64,000 nt of DNA. Origin: Undaria pinnatifida. Its lineage: Eukaryota; Sar; Phaeophyceae; Laminariales; Alariaceae. The position numbers were made by a program, and so were the translations under genes. The notes under the pieces are model-generated. The model saw only the letters and a program-made list of their open reading frames with translations. It did not search any database and was not told the DNA's origin. The stretch lies in NCBI GenBank assembly GCA_012845835.1, contig JABAKD010000028.1, forward strand, positions 1,743,501 to 1,807,500, given 5' to 3'. This document shows positions 1 to 12,000 of the stretch, piece after piece. Each line of letters starts with the position of its first letter. Within the stretch, counting starts at the first letter, position 1.

Positions 1-1436
1 GACAACAGCAGTAGCCGTTCGCCAGTTCTCTGTGCATGATGAATGCCGATGCCGCAGATGCTTGCCACCCTTCACTTTCTCTACGAATACCTCGTATCCA
101 GGACGACCTGCCCTAAATGCAGTCAGTTCTGCTCTGCAAAAACTTCCTGCAGGTTGCCTGCCTGATTTGTTCGATACTCCCCCTTTCGTCTGACCGTTTT
201 TTGTTTTGGAAAAACGCCACTGAAAGCCGCTGCGGCGCCGCGCGACCGACCGCCCCTGCCGGCCTCGAGCCCCCCAAAGGGTTGAGGTTGGGGTTAGGGT
301 TATAGAGTCAAGTCTGGGGTCGGGTTTTCTGGGCTGATGTTGAAGATTAAGATTGCAGTTGACCGCGGACAACCTGCGTGAAGGTTTTTGCAGGGCCGAC
401 TTGCGTTTAGGGCGAGCCATCCGGGATACAGCATTCCAGGTACCCTTGTAAAGCATACAGGTACCAGTACCTGGTACCAGATACGTACAGCATACAGCAC
501 ACAGCAGCACAGCAGCGTGCTGCCTTGTTCTTGTTCTTGCTTTGCCGGCGTGACGGTTACAAAGTATTATCGGTGCGTGATGTATGTATGATAGCATATC
601 GTACCAGGTACATTAGTGGTCCCTCTAAAAAGCCGTCATGTGCCTGGAAATACCGGCACCATATAGCGGCAATCGGCGCTATTCCGCATACTGCCTCTAC
701 TGGTTGTTCCTATCTGTGCTCAAACGATTTTGCAGGCACTATAGCGGGCAACCGCCACTACTCAACCGACGCTATGGAGGAACCACTACTCTGTACATTG
801 CACTTTCTATCCACTAATGTTCGCCGACACCCACCCAGGTCCTTTGCTCAGTCTGAGCGGCGGAGGGCAGCAGGGCAGACCGGCGGCGTCAAGCAGCCTA
901 GCAGCCACTTCATCGTCGTCGTTGTCTTCGACTGCCGCGGGCACTTCTCAGGTGCGCTATATTATGTATTCCGTACGTATCATATGTAGCAGAGCATTCC
1001 CCCCCCCCATCCCGTGTACTTTCTTAGCGCCTTTTCTCCTGCTCCCTCCCTTTTCGTAACACAGACGCGCGGTCACATAGCAACCCCCCCCCCCCCCCCC
1101 CCCTTCCCACTACGACACATGCCTTCCTTTTTTCCACGGGAAAGGTGCAGCGTTTCCTTCCCTCGTCAACTCGCGTCAAATCGTGCGTACACATGCTATC
1201 AGGCGAGTTCTGCATGTCAATCACTGCACAAGAAAAAGTCCCTCGAAGTCGCGAAATCTACGTTTTAGTATTCACGAAGTCTACCAATGAACCACCGGGG
1301 ACAATATATACCAGGTATATACCAAATGCACACCAGCTATCCGTACGACTTGGGAGATCAAGCTATCATTTAGTAGAGCTTTGAAACGTGATAAAGTTTG
1401 ACATGTTGGAACCGCTTTGGTATAATCCGTTTCCTC
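1..1436. other. Non-coding upstream region
   Basis: I see no convincing gene here. Open frames are short, lack recognisable motifs and run through low-complexity sequence. A C homopolymer lies at about 1085-1102, and CCAGGTACC/GGTACCAG motifs at about 440-485 recur elsewhere in the window. The missing 5' exon or exons of the CobW-type gene could lie here or further upstream. Confidence 0.5.
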
Positions 1437-1444
1437 GTTTTCAT

Positions 1445-2277
1445 TAGCGCTTTTCACCGTCATGACCCGACCCGCCTGCCGAATGGTTTTCACAACCTCA
1501 CGGGTCGGGTTGGGTCAAGAGGTTTTGAAGTATCACGGGTCGGGTCAAGAGGTGTTGAGATATCACGGGTCGGGTCGGGTCATGACCCGCGAGATACGGG
1601 TAATGTCATAGGTCGGTCCACTTTGCCCGGAGAGTTTTTTTTTTCCAACCGGCAGATAGGACCCGTAGATTTGACCGGTGGGTCCAACACAATCAAATCT
1701 TACTATTCCCTATCCGAGGGCTTCTGTGGTGCTGCTACTCCTTTTGATCATGTTCCTACCTGGTTCGTTAAAACGTCGCCAAATGTATATATTCATGCCT
1801 AGATCCATCCAAACCCATCACATCCGGGTCACATACCACTGCGGGGCACAAAAACACCTGTTAAATCGTTTTGGGAGCGTCGGCTTGCGGATCGGATCCA
1901 CGGGTCGAATCCCTACGTCGGGAGAAAAAACTCTCTGGTCAAGATGACCCGACCCGCGACATGATTTGCATCTCCCGGGTCATTCGGAGCTTGGCGGGTT
2001 GGGTCGGGTCAGGAGGTGTTCACAGTCTCACGGGTCAGGTCGGGTCGGGTCGTAAAATTGTGTCTCGAGGGTCGGGTCGGGTCGGGTCAGAAGGTTTTGA
2101 AATCTCACGGGTCGGGTCAGAAGGTTCTTGAATTGTCACGGGTCGGGTCGGGTCCGGTCTCGGGTCACTTGACCCCACCCGACTGACCCGACCCGACTCG
2201 ACCCGACCCGACCCGACCCGACCCGACCCGACCCGACCCGACCCGACCCGACCCGACCCGACCCGCGAAAAGGGCTG
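1445..2277. mobile_element. Non-autonomous hAT-like element with GGGTC arrays
   Basis: The interval is filled with GGGTC pentamers, reading GGGTC at the left and GACCC at the right. Its ends are imperfect inverted repeats (TAGCGCTTTTC at the left, GAAAAGGGCTG at the right). It is flanked by near-identical 8-bp direct repeats, GTTTTCAT at 1437-1444 and GTTTTCAG at 2278-2285 (7 of 8 match). Short inverted termini, an 8-bp target duplication and subterminal pentamer arrays are typical of hAT-type elements, so that is my inference. No transposase is encoded. Confidence 0.5.
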
Positions 2278-2814
2278 GTTTTCAGGACAAACTATTTGGA
2301 GTTTGTGTACAAACATTTGTTCAGCAGTGAAAGGGTTTCAATCGGCGAAGCCCGCCTTCACAAGGGGAATTACCAGCTGAAAATTACAAATCGAAACCCG
2401 CATTTAATTGGCGAACAGCGAAAAAATAGTTTCAAAAGCGAAACCTGCCGGTTAAAAAGCGAACACCGCCTTTCTTAAGTCGAAGCCCGCTTTCAGCATA
2501 AAATGTGTTCTCTGCTACAGCCGTGGTCCCTCATTGGTGCGGTACCTCGCCCGATAACATAACCTGTTTTATAGTGGGACCCCGAAATATCCTGAGATAG
2601 CGCAGTACACCTTAAGACGAGGTCGTGAGCCGTGACCAGCGATTATCACCGCACTAAGCTTGGGCCCGCAGTACAAAAGGGTATCGGACTCACGCAGGAA
2701 GGTCCTGATAGGCGATTTTCATCGCGCTATACTGGGGTCCCGCGGTAATGGGTACCGTACTATCGTGGGACCACGACTGCATTGATATTAATACAGGTAC
2801 ATGCTCCCTTTTGT

Positions 2815-2970
2815 ATCCGTCTTTCGCGCCTCGAAGGTTGCGGGTTGACCATACTCAAGTGCCACCCCGCGCTAGAGGGTACCGCACTAGCACAGGACCA
2901 GGATAGCATTTTTACTACTGGATGCTTGCTTCGTTCCCGTGTTTCGTGCCTCGAAGGTTGCCGGGTCGTC
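2815..2970 (+). repeat. Short duplication at the acceptor of CobW exon 1
   Basis: A stretch of about 26 bp around TGCCTCGAAGGTTGCCGGGT at about 2943-2968 has a close copy about 120 bp upstream (about 2822-2848). The downstream copy contains the proposed AG acceptor at 2955-2956 and the first codons of the visible exon. Confidence 0.55.
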
Positions 2971-3094
2971 AAATGAGCTAGGAGAGGAGGAGGAAGGGGA
3001 TGAGGTTGACCGACGTATTCCGATCACCCTCATCAGCGGTTTCCTTGGGGCTGGCAAGACGTCTCTCTTGCAAAGCCTGCTCAAGAATCGGGAG
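2957..3094 (+). CDS. CobW gene, first visible exon (Walker A)
   Basis: Encodes an acidic lead (EEEEGDEVD) and then ITLISGFLGAGKT. The acceptor is probably CTCGAAG/GTTGCC after a pyrimidine-rich stretch. The 5' boundary is the least certain in the gene. The donor GAG/GTGGGG begins a run of G. The exon ends in phase 0. Confidence 0.75.
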
Positions 3095-6000
3095 GTGGGG
3101 GGGGGGGGCACTATCCGTCGACAATTAGTACGAAGTTGTGCTGTCGCTTTGCTTCGTTTCTATTGGGTTTTTTTTGCTTCATGATTTTCTGCAGAACAGC
3201 AGTCCTCGTGATTTTTGTTCATACCGTGTAGAAGATGGTGACGTTACCTGCATGTCATGTTTGACATCAGTCGTGATGCCTTTTCTGCGCAACTTAACAA
3301 CAGCCAGTGGTCGCATCTATTGTTGCTGCACAACATGTTAAATAACCCGTCTTGATGATTTTTCTGCATAGCGTAGCTGTCATGACATTTTGCTGCTCCC
3401 CTGTTTTGCTGCTTCCCTATGTCGAACAAAACGAACGTGTTAAAAACGACTTTTCAGGGAGTTCGAATCGGCATGGTGGTGAACGATATGGCCGAGGTAA
3501 ACGTTGACGCCAAGCTTGTCCGCGACGACCCGAACTCGCAAGGAACCGGCGCTGACTCCGTCGAGCTCCAGAATGGCTGCATTTGCTGGTGAGTGGTGGG
3601 TGACTCCATCTTCCGCCGTTGATTGAGGGATCTCTTAATTCGTCGATTTTGGCGATTGGTTCATTTTTACGGTCGGTCGATGCGTCTATTGGTGGATTTG
3701 TTGATTGATCAATGGGTCGACTTGGCGATCCGTCGATTTGTCAAGTGGTCTATTGGTTGATTGGTCGATTGGATTGGTCTGTTGGTCTATTGGTCGATTG
3801 GTCGATAACGCATGCTATGGTTGAGGCGCACCTAATTTGTCTGGGGCTCTAAATATGAGGGGCGCTGCGCCTACTGTAGCCCGAAAGCTAACCTTGACAA
3901 AACAAGTTGAAAGTGCAACTCGATGAACAATGCCATGACCTAGGTATACGAGTATAACAAATGATAACGAGCGAATGCGAGTTTCTAATCTTGACGGCCA
4001 CACATTCTGACAGAAATTATGGTATGGCTTCCTCAAACAATCAGTTTGGGTTTTATGTCCCCGGGTTTTGCCCGTCAATGAAAAATAACACGAAACGGTG
4101 TCAACAAGCACCACAGCACGCACAATACCGGCCCAGTGCCGCGGACGTGTCGGCCTGAGTGTGCACACAGCAGTGCCTCTAATGGGCACCTCCCGAACAG
4201 CGTTCTTGGGACTCGCTGCTGTCTACTGATTTCCTTGTGGTGCGCAAGATGTCGACAAACCTACCTCGCGGCAGCCTCGATCCAAACACGGGCAGCAACA
4301 ACTCCGAGACAGCATTGTGCATCGCAAGCACCAGCCGACGCACGGAGGGAGACGGAGCGACTGCGGGGCGCGGCTAGATGGGAAGCCCTAAGCTACGTGT
4401 TCATGGTACGGTGGTGGTCATTGTACGGCGGTTTGCTGTGCTGTGGTGAATGATCGCGCGAAAACGCTTTGTTTTAAAAAAGGAGAGGGTTCTTTATCAC
4501 GCGGTACACATGTAGTATACCTAGCACCTTGTGCATACCAGGTACATGATACTTTCGCGCTGGAACATGCTGGCAGAGCCGCCTTAGCCTCCGACGTTGC
4601 TGTCGCCGCCACAGCTGATGCTGCTGCTGGGCTGGGCTGATGGTGCTGGTGCGGTAAATACATATTAATAGTACATTGTGCTGCTGCTGACGGTACCTGA
4701 TAAATACATGGAGGATTTTCCAGAGGTTGCGCGAGAGCAGCCGAAAGCTCCGATTCAGACCAGGTTTTCAGTGATCTTCGAGAAAACTCGAGCTGAGGTC
4801 CACCTCTCGGCGCGCTGTTTCCTGGGCGTGCCTCACCCTGCTCGTCTCTTCCGACCCTGCCATGATCGGCGTCGGTCGTGCTCGCGTCGTCTCTCTGCTG
4901 GGGGTGCTCTTTTTATTTTTTTTTGTCAAAAATTACCAAATTGTCTATTTTTACGTATAAATACCAAGCATTCTGCCCTGGTGATCATGTAAAACGAAAC
5001 GTGTGGTAAGATACTACAGTAGGTTGCGTCCCTTTTGAGTACGAGGTCAGGGGGTTAAATCCCAGCGGGCCCTTGCTTTGTTTTTTGTAGTCACGTAAAA
5101 CAACGTACACGAGTAGTTTTATGTCCCTTTTTAGTTATGAGTACCGGTATGCTGTCTGGGATTCAATTCCCACCGGAGCGCCTCAGTTTTTTTTTGTGTA
5201 CCGTTTTTTTCATCTCTTCTTTTTTGTTAGTCGCCGCCGTGTGTGATGCACAACAGGGAACCTGGACCTGATACGTTAACATTATACTGCTGTACGCTGC
5301 TGTACGACGTACGAGTATGTGTATATGCCCGTGATGTTTTTTTTTCGTGTAAAACAACGTAGTATGGTTAAAAAGTAGCTTGCGTCCCTTTTGAGTTGTG
5401 AGTACCGGTATGCAGTCTGGGGTTCAATTCCCACCGGACCGCTTCCGTTTTTTTTTGTGTGCCGTTTTTTTCATCTCTTCTTTTTGTTAGGCACCGTGTG
5501 AGGTTCACAACAGAGTACCTGCACCTGATGTGTTAATATTTCACTGCTGTACGCTGCATATGTACGACGTCCGAGATGTGTTTGTATCTGCCCGTGGTGT
5601 ATTTCTGCTGCTGCTGCTTCTCTGTGTTGCTATCTTGCTCTTGCTGCTGCTGCGGTGTGCTGCTGCTGTTCGTCATCGTGTGTGTGCCGGATGACGACAA
5701 TTGTTGCTGTGGTTCATTGCACCTAGCTAACAAAGCCATTTGTACTTTACCGCTTGGCAGTACTGTCGCATGTACAGCCTCGATTTACCTGTGATCCTGA
5801 ACTCATAATACATATCATGCATCTTCGAAAAATACGGGCAGGCGCGGAGCCAAGGCGGGTGGCAGCCCGCCGCGGCGAAGCCCCCCCTGGTATGCTGTAT
5901 ACCTGGTCTATACCACTTTGGGCGGAAGTATTGAAGGATCGTTTTGCATTTGTATTGATATGTTGGCGGTGTTGATATTTATGCCCATAGTGGTACGATA

Positions 6001-9000
6001 TACTTTCGTGTCGGTACATAGCAGCCTCAGGAAGAGCCGCGTACGACGCCGCCGCCAATGCTGCTGCTGTTGTGCTCGCGCTGGTACTGCTGATGATGAT
6101 GCTGATGCTGCTCGTGCTGCGGCTGCTGTGTTGCTGATGTTGCGTACTCTCAAAACCTAAGCGTGTTCACCGCTCTTTTTCGTTCGGGCGTTGACCAGGA
6201 AAAGGGATACGTGTGGTATTTTTACGCTATCTGACGGTAGAGAGGCCTGTCCTGTAACCACGGCCTACACTATGGCGATAAGACAACAACAGCTACGTAC
6301 CGTTTTCCATTCACCAACCCACACAGGTTGACGATAGTTACAAACATCCTGCTGCGCGAGTTGCTAGTGACAGCTACAAAGCTTCCTGCGGAGTTGCCAT
6401 AGTTGAGGGTGATTCAAGCAGTAATAACGTAGTAATCAGTACCTCAGCAGCAGGAGAGCACCAACATAACACAAAGCAGCAAAAGCAGCAGCAGCAACAT
6501 CAACGACAGCAGCAAAACAATTTGCTCACCCGAAACAGAGGAGAGTGGCCGGATAAAGCGTTTACACTCAGAAACGATCTAAAGTATACAAAGGGCTTCG
6601 CCGGCGGCCTGGACGGCCGCCGGTCGAAAACTCACATGACGCCCATAGATGTAGAGAATGAGGGTCAGACTCAGTGTCAAGTGTTGAGCGCGTGCGCGTC
6701 GCGCTCCACTCCGAGAAGTGTGTGATGAACTAATTACGTATGTGTTTTTATTATCGGTCAGTTGAGCAACAAATGGAATGTAGATAGGTACGAAGAGCTT
6801 GACGTCGGCAAACGCACTCCGGGCGCACCCTTATGTATAGGTATACTCGCTCTTCATACAGAACGTCCCCGAAAATAAAAACGAGCGCAAGCGCGCGAGG
6901 AAGACACCACAACTGATAGGCCATACAAGTATATAGCTGACACGTGCATACTATATAACGTGGAACGCATCGCCAGGGCTTCCTGACCTTGCAGGTTGCA
7001 GCAAGCTCGAGAAAAATCAGCACATGGAGCACATAGAAAGCGAGTTGAACCCCTCTCGGAAGTGAACGCATGAAAGGGCATGACCGAAAAAGCATGCTAC
7101 TTTGATGATAGCGTGACTAGCTGGACTGTCTTCGCCCTCTTGCTTTGTTCCAAAACACGTGGGCGCAGGCAGTGCTAGCACGGCACGAAACTGAACCCAG
7201 GGAAGAGGAGAATAGCTGGAAACACAAAAAAGGGCGTATTCACCAATTTTCACTCGCTTTGGTCACTTCATTTTCTAGAACACAAAGGTCGGTAATCGAT
7301 ACCGCCCACATAGTAACTGAACTCGTTGTGCGCGGGGAAGACAGCATAACCGAAGCATAACTACTGTAGTGTAACTACTGTAGCTTTTCTTACTGCACTG
7401 TTGTAAGAGAAACACTAGTTATACTGAGCTATTGCGGAAGGCATCGCTAATAACACAGAAAATTACGTACGCGGTCAGGGGAGCACGAAAAAAAAGAATC
7501 GAACCCCACACTCCCTTTTCGAGAGCCCAGGCCAGGGGGAGGGGTGTACTCTGTTTGTGCATGGCCGTAGTCGTATGACCATAGACTCTCGCATCCCTAC
7601 TATGCAGGGACGGAGCACGTCGGGTTTTCACCAACCAGGCAGACATTGCTTGCACCAAGCGCGAAGCCGTGAGGTGTTCGGCGCGTCGCATGAAGGGTGA
7701 ACTGCATCCTTGCAAGAACCGCTCGTAAGAGGGGTATACTAAAACCAAGTTAAAAACACGCCGCAAAAATGTCATTTTCTCAACTCGTACAGAAATCCCA
7801 ACGCTCCAATTGTTTTGTCATTTTAGACTTTCTGGGAGAGTGGCGTGTGGGATTCCGATCCGCGTGCTCCTCTGACCTGGTACATATTTGCTTTACCTTC
7901 AGTATGCTCCAGAAACGCAACGTGCCCAGCACATATGTAGCTTGTGCGCAGGGAAGGGAGTATAAGCGAAAGCATAGCTAGCTTTTCCTACTGCATTTTC
8001 CTAAGAGAAACACTACTTGAACTGAGCTAAGGCGGAAGCGCATCGCTAGGAATACGGAATTTACGTGTAGCGGTTCTACTTACAATATGCCCCAGAAAAC
8101 GAAATCCAGAAACGTAACCCACATAACGTAACATACCAAGCACACACATAGGCACCGGACAGAAATCCACGCGGGGCAGCGAGCGAATTTGGGAACATAA
8201 ACTCCAACTGTACCTGGTACTTGCTAACTGCACTACCGATGCCGACAGGGTTGATACTAAATGCCGACGAGATAGTGCAATAGCAACTGAGCTCAGTGTA
8301 CCTGAGGAGCAGCTAGAAAGGAAATGATCTTCCACTCTGGCGATGTGTTGTAGTCCGCGTTACCAAGCGAGAATGGCGTCAGCGTGTCATAAAGCAGCAG
8401 TAACGGAAGAAGCAGCGACAGCTACTACTCGTGCTGGTATTGGGTAGCTCAGACGTAGCGTTCGGCTGAACCTACCCATCTGCAGTACATTCAAGCCACC
8501 TTATGCGCGTATCGCCAACAGCAGCAACCCAAACGCAGCAGCGGCAGCAGTAGCAGCAGGCACTACAGCAGTATCACATGTACCGACTCGCGCGACCGCG
8601 GGCCCGGTGGTATCAGCTCCGAGGACTTCCCCTCGTAGGCTCGGGGTGCGATTGTCCCCAATGCAATAGCTCGTTCGCTATCACACGGGGAAGTGACATG
8701 CCATCGGCCATGGACCTTCCCGTTCGTGTCACAAGATCTCAAGAGCTCACAAGAAAAGCTAATAACGACAGTGGAACTCCCTGATAAAAGGCATCCAACC
8801 ATTCTATGCACGATAAAATGCCCAATGACACGACCACAGCGGTACAGGACCCTCCAAAATCCTATCTGGGGCTACCAACTACAAGTTGGCTCAGACCGAG
8901 TGGCTTTGATAAACATAGCTGTCCGTACGTTGGGCAATGGTCAAATCCGTTAAATCGTGGTCGTTTCACCACGACCTAAGATTTACCACGTTTACTGGCC

Positions 9001-12000
9001 GTGAACAAGGATTGTTCAGCAGCCGCGTCATCACCGATGAATCTTCAAGCAAACCACGCACCACGCGTCACACCTCCAATTGCGCATGCAACTTGCCGAA
9101 ACCCAGACCACACTTGGATTGTGTAGTTCAGTACAACAGTCACCCGTAAAACGGAAGCATCAACTCCGGACATGCTCTGTCCACACACAACCTCGGCAAT
9201 GAACCGCCAGCTGTGGCTGCGTCAGGTGCTATCAGCGCCCGGCACAGGAATTCCAAGTCAGAAAAAAACTCGAAATTCAACATTTCGATCAAACCGAAAA
9301 TCAGCAATTCAAAATTCGGGATCCCCCCCAAACCACAATACGATCAAAAACGCAGCCCATAACGCTGTACGAGTCCCCGCTTCTGATCCATCTTTAGCCG
9401 CAGCGCCTTGAGCTCTTTTCGCAGCACGGCCGTCGTGCCATCAAACACGCGCGACACCGGCTCCATGGTGCTCTCCGCCTCCTCCGGCCCCTCCCAGGCC
9501 GCCTTGACGACAAACTCGTCACGACCGAGCGGCAGTCGGGGCACGACTCTGCCGCACTCCACCGCAGGCGATTACGTTCAGGTGGGGGCTTCGCCCGCAC
9601 CACCCTTGCCCCTGAATAAAACTGGACCGCCCCAGGCTTCTTGCGTGCATGTGGGTCACCCGACAACGCCCGACATATACGTCAAGGTGCGTGCAAAAAA
9701 CGACATCTCGCAGCATCTTGGCACATTCCGGCGGGGAGCCATGGTCGACAGCGTTATCGACAGCCGTCTCCAACACGCCCACTCGATCCCGCATTTCCAC
9801 CTCGGAATCCTGGAATATCATGGGTCGTTGAGACGGCGGCGTCAGTGCGACCTCATCGTCCACGTCGCCTGGCGCATCACCGCCCGGCACGAACGCTGTG
9901 ACACCCATCGCCGCTCGCAGCACAGCACCATCGGTGGGCTCGCCCACAGAACGAGCTGTAAGCTTATCTCAGCGCCATCTTGACAGTACAGAGGCCTTGA
10001 GCTGCGCCATGACGTCGATACCGAGTTTCTCTCTCAGCGTCTTCTGCCCGATGATAACCACATCGCCTCCCCCAGGGAGCACGATAAACGGCATTGTAAA
10101 TCGGACTGGTCCCCATGGTGTATCGATCGTTAAGTGGAGTGGACACGATTGCGTCTCAATGTCACACTCATGGCTCAACGACGTCACCACACGCGCATGC
10201 CCAACAAACGCCTGCGTTAACGAGGTTTAAGTCATCCCCGGCTGTCCCCGCAGGGCCTGCACCAGCCCCTCCGACATTGCCGTTATGCTTGAACCAGAAT
10301 CCATGAGCATCTTAACCTCAGCAGCCGCCGAAGCACCGGGAACCGCAAGACGTCCCGCGAGATGCTGCGTCAGGACCTCCACATGCGGTTCGTTCTATAC
10401 CGAATTCACGATCGTCTCACCATATCTGCCAGGCTGCACGACCGCGACACGCGCGGAATAAATGGTGCTGGAACCTCCACGCCACTGCTGTGACGCGGTT
10501 GCCGCCGGCTGCACCGGAACGGTGTGAAGAACTGGCGCTGCATTCTGTGGCCCAGCACTTTGGGAAACGTGGTGCTGCACCGTCTCGGTGAGCCCGTTAT
10601 CCACTGGCGCCATCTTCTCCCGCGGCACGCGAATGTACACGTAGTCTTCGTTATACTGTGTAGACGCTCAGGGCGCAGCAGGTTCGATCTTCGTAACCAC
10701 CGCTCTTGAGGCGGTCTGGTACCCACTAGCTCGAGGAGTGGCAGACGCAGGGGCCATCCCAGTTGTCTTGCTCCGGGTATGCTGAGCAGGACTGTTTGTG
10801 GACCGATGCTGCTGTGTGGGGGTCTGGATCTGGTCATGGGCGCCTTTCCCCGCCTTACCCTGCTGGCTTTGGGGGCAGTCCCACTGCTCACGTCCCTGCT
10901 TGCCACATACGAAACACTCGTTGTTGTCGTACCGACGATTCCGCTCTGCTTTCACACCGGCAGCCTTGGTATTCTCGCGTGAGTCGTGCTCGTCAGCAGC
11001 ACTTCCATGCGGCTTGGTCCCCGCAGCAGCCATCGACCTAGCGTCACGCCGTTTTGCTGTTTGCCGACGTTCAGCATCATTGGCCTCAATTACAGCTTGG
11101 TCCCGTTGCTGCTTGGCAATAATGTTGAACGACGCGTCAGGGTCATGCGTTACGAGATGGAAACGCATCTTTTTTCCACCTTGCAGTGGAACTCGAGTGG
11201 CTCGATTCCCGCCGCTATTACCTCAGCCAGCACCTCGCCATGCTTTAGCGTGTTCTACCGACCGTCGGGCCTCATCACCTCCGTGAGCCCGCTGTCAGCA
11301 ATGTTTTTCCGCAGGGCACGTTTTTGCCTGAACACCTTGCTATCTACCGGCACGCTCGCATCCATCTTCAGCACACGGAATATCTGGCCGCAAAAATCCT
11401 CATCACTCGTCTGCTGCATATCAACGCCAACAAACGTTTTGAGCCCTTGCATTAGCTCCTCCTCGGAGAGGTCGACCCAGGGCTTGCCATCGTAGAACTC
11501 ATCAGCCACCATCATTGAGTCGCCGAATCTACCAGCTCTCGCCTCCTCGCAAGTACCCGGTCTCCTCCATCTTGGTTTGTGCTGCTCGTACTCCGAGTAG
11601 ACAACAAGAAATCCACGCATATCTTCGAAGGTAACAACATCACCACCCAACCTAGGCGGTCTATCTCCCCCGATTGTCACCTTGATTTCCGGCTCCAGCC
11701 GGCCGCCGGCTCGGCCTTCATCTCTCGGGTTGCCCAAGCTTGCAGAATGGACTCTGTCACCGCCCTGCGCTCGTGCGCCTCTTGCTGTAGGGTCTTCCAT
11801 TGCTTTCGGCTGGTGTCCCACACCAGCACGCAAAGCAGTGCTTTCCGGCCTCCGAAAAGCAAATTGGTCACGTTTTGGGCAGTAAGCAGAACTTACCCAG
11901 TTCAATTGAATTGTACCGACTCGCGCGACCGCGGGCCCGGTGGTATCAGCTCCGAGGACTTTCCCTCGTAGGCTCGGAGTGCGTTTGTCGACAATGCAAC

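Noticed and set aside
288-301. Telomere-like GGTTGGGGTTAGGG (also near 41890 and 17395)
   Set aside because: Only one or two imperfect units, embedded in a dispersed repeat. Not a telomere or a clear interstitial array.
2939-3184. Start of the CobW protein at GTG 2939
   Set aside because: Non-ATG initiation is unlikely here, and the region duplicates an acceptor. An upstream exon is a better explanation.
9519-9947. Independent gene upstream of the chromodomain fragment
   Set aside because: Position and the VRAKP-type linker show it is part of the degraded gypsy Pol.
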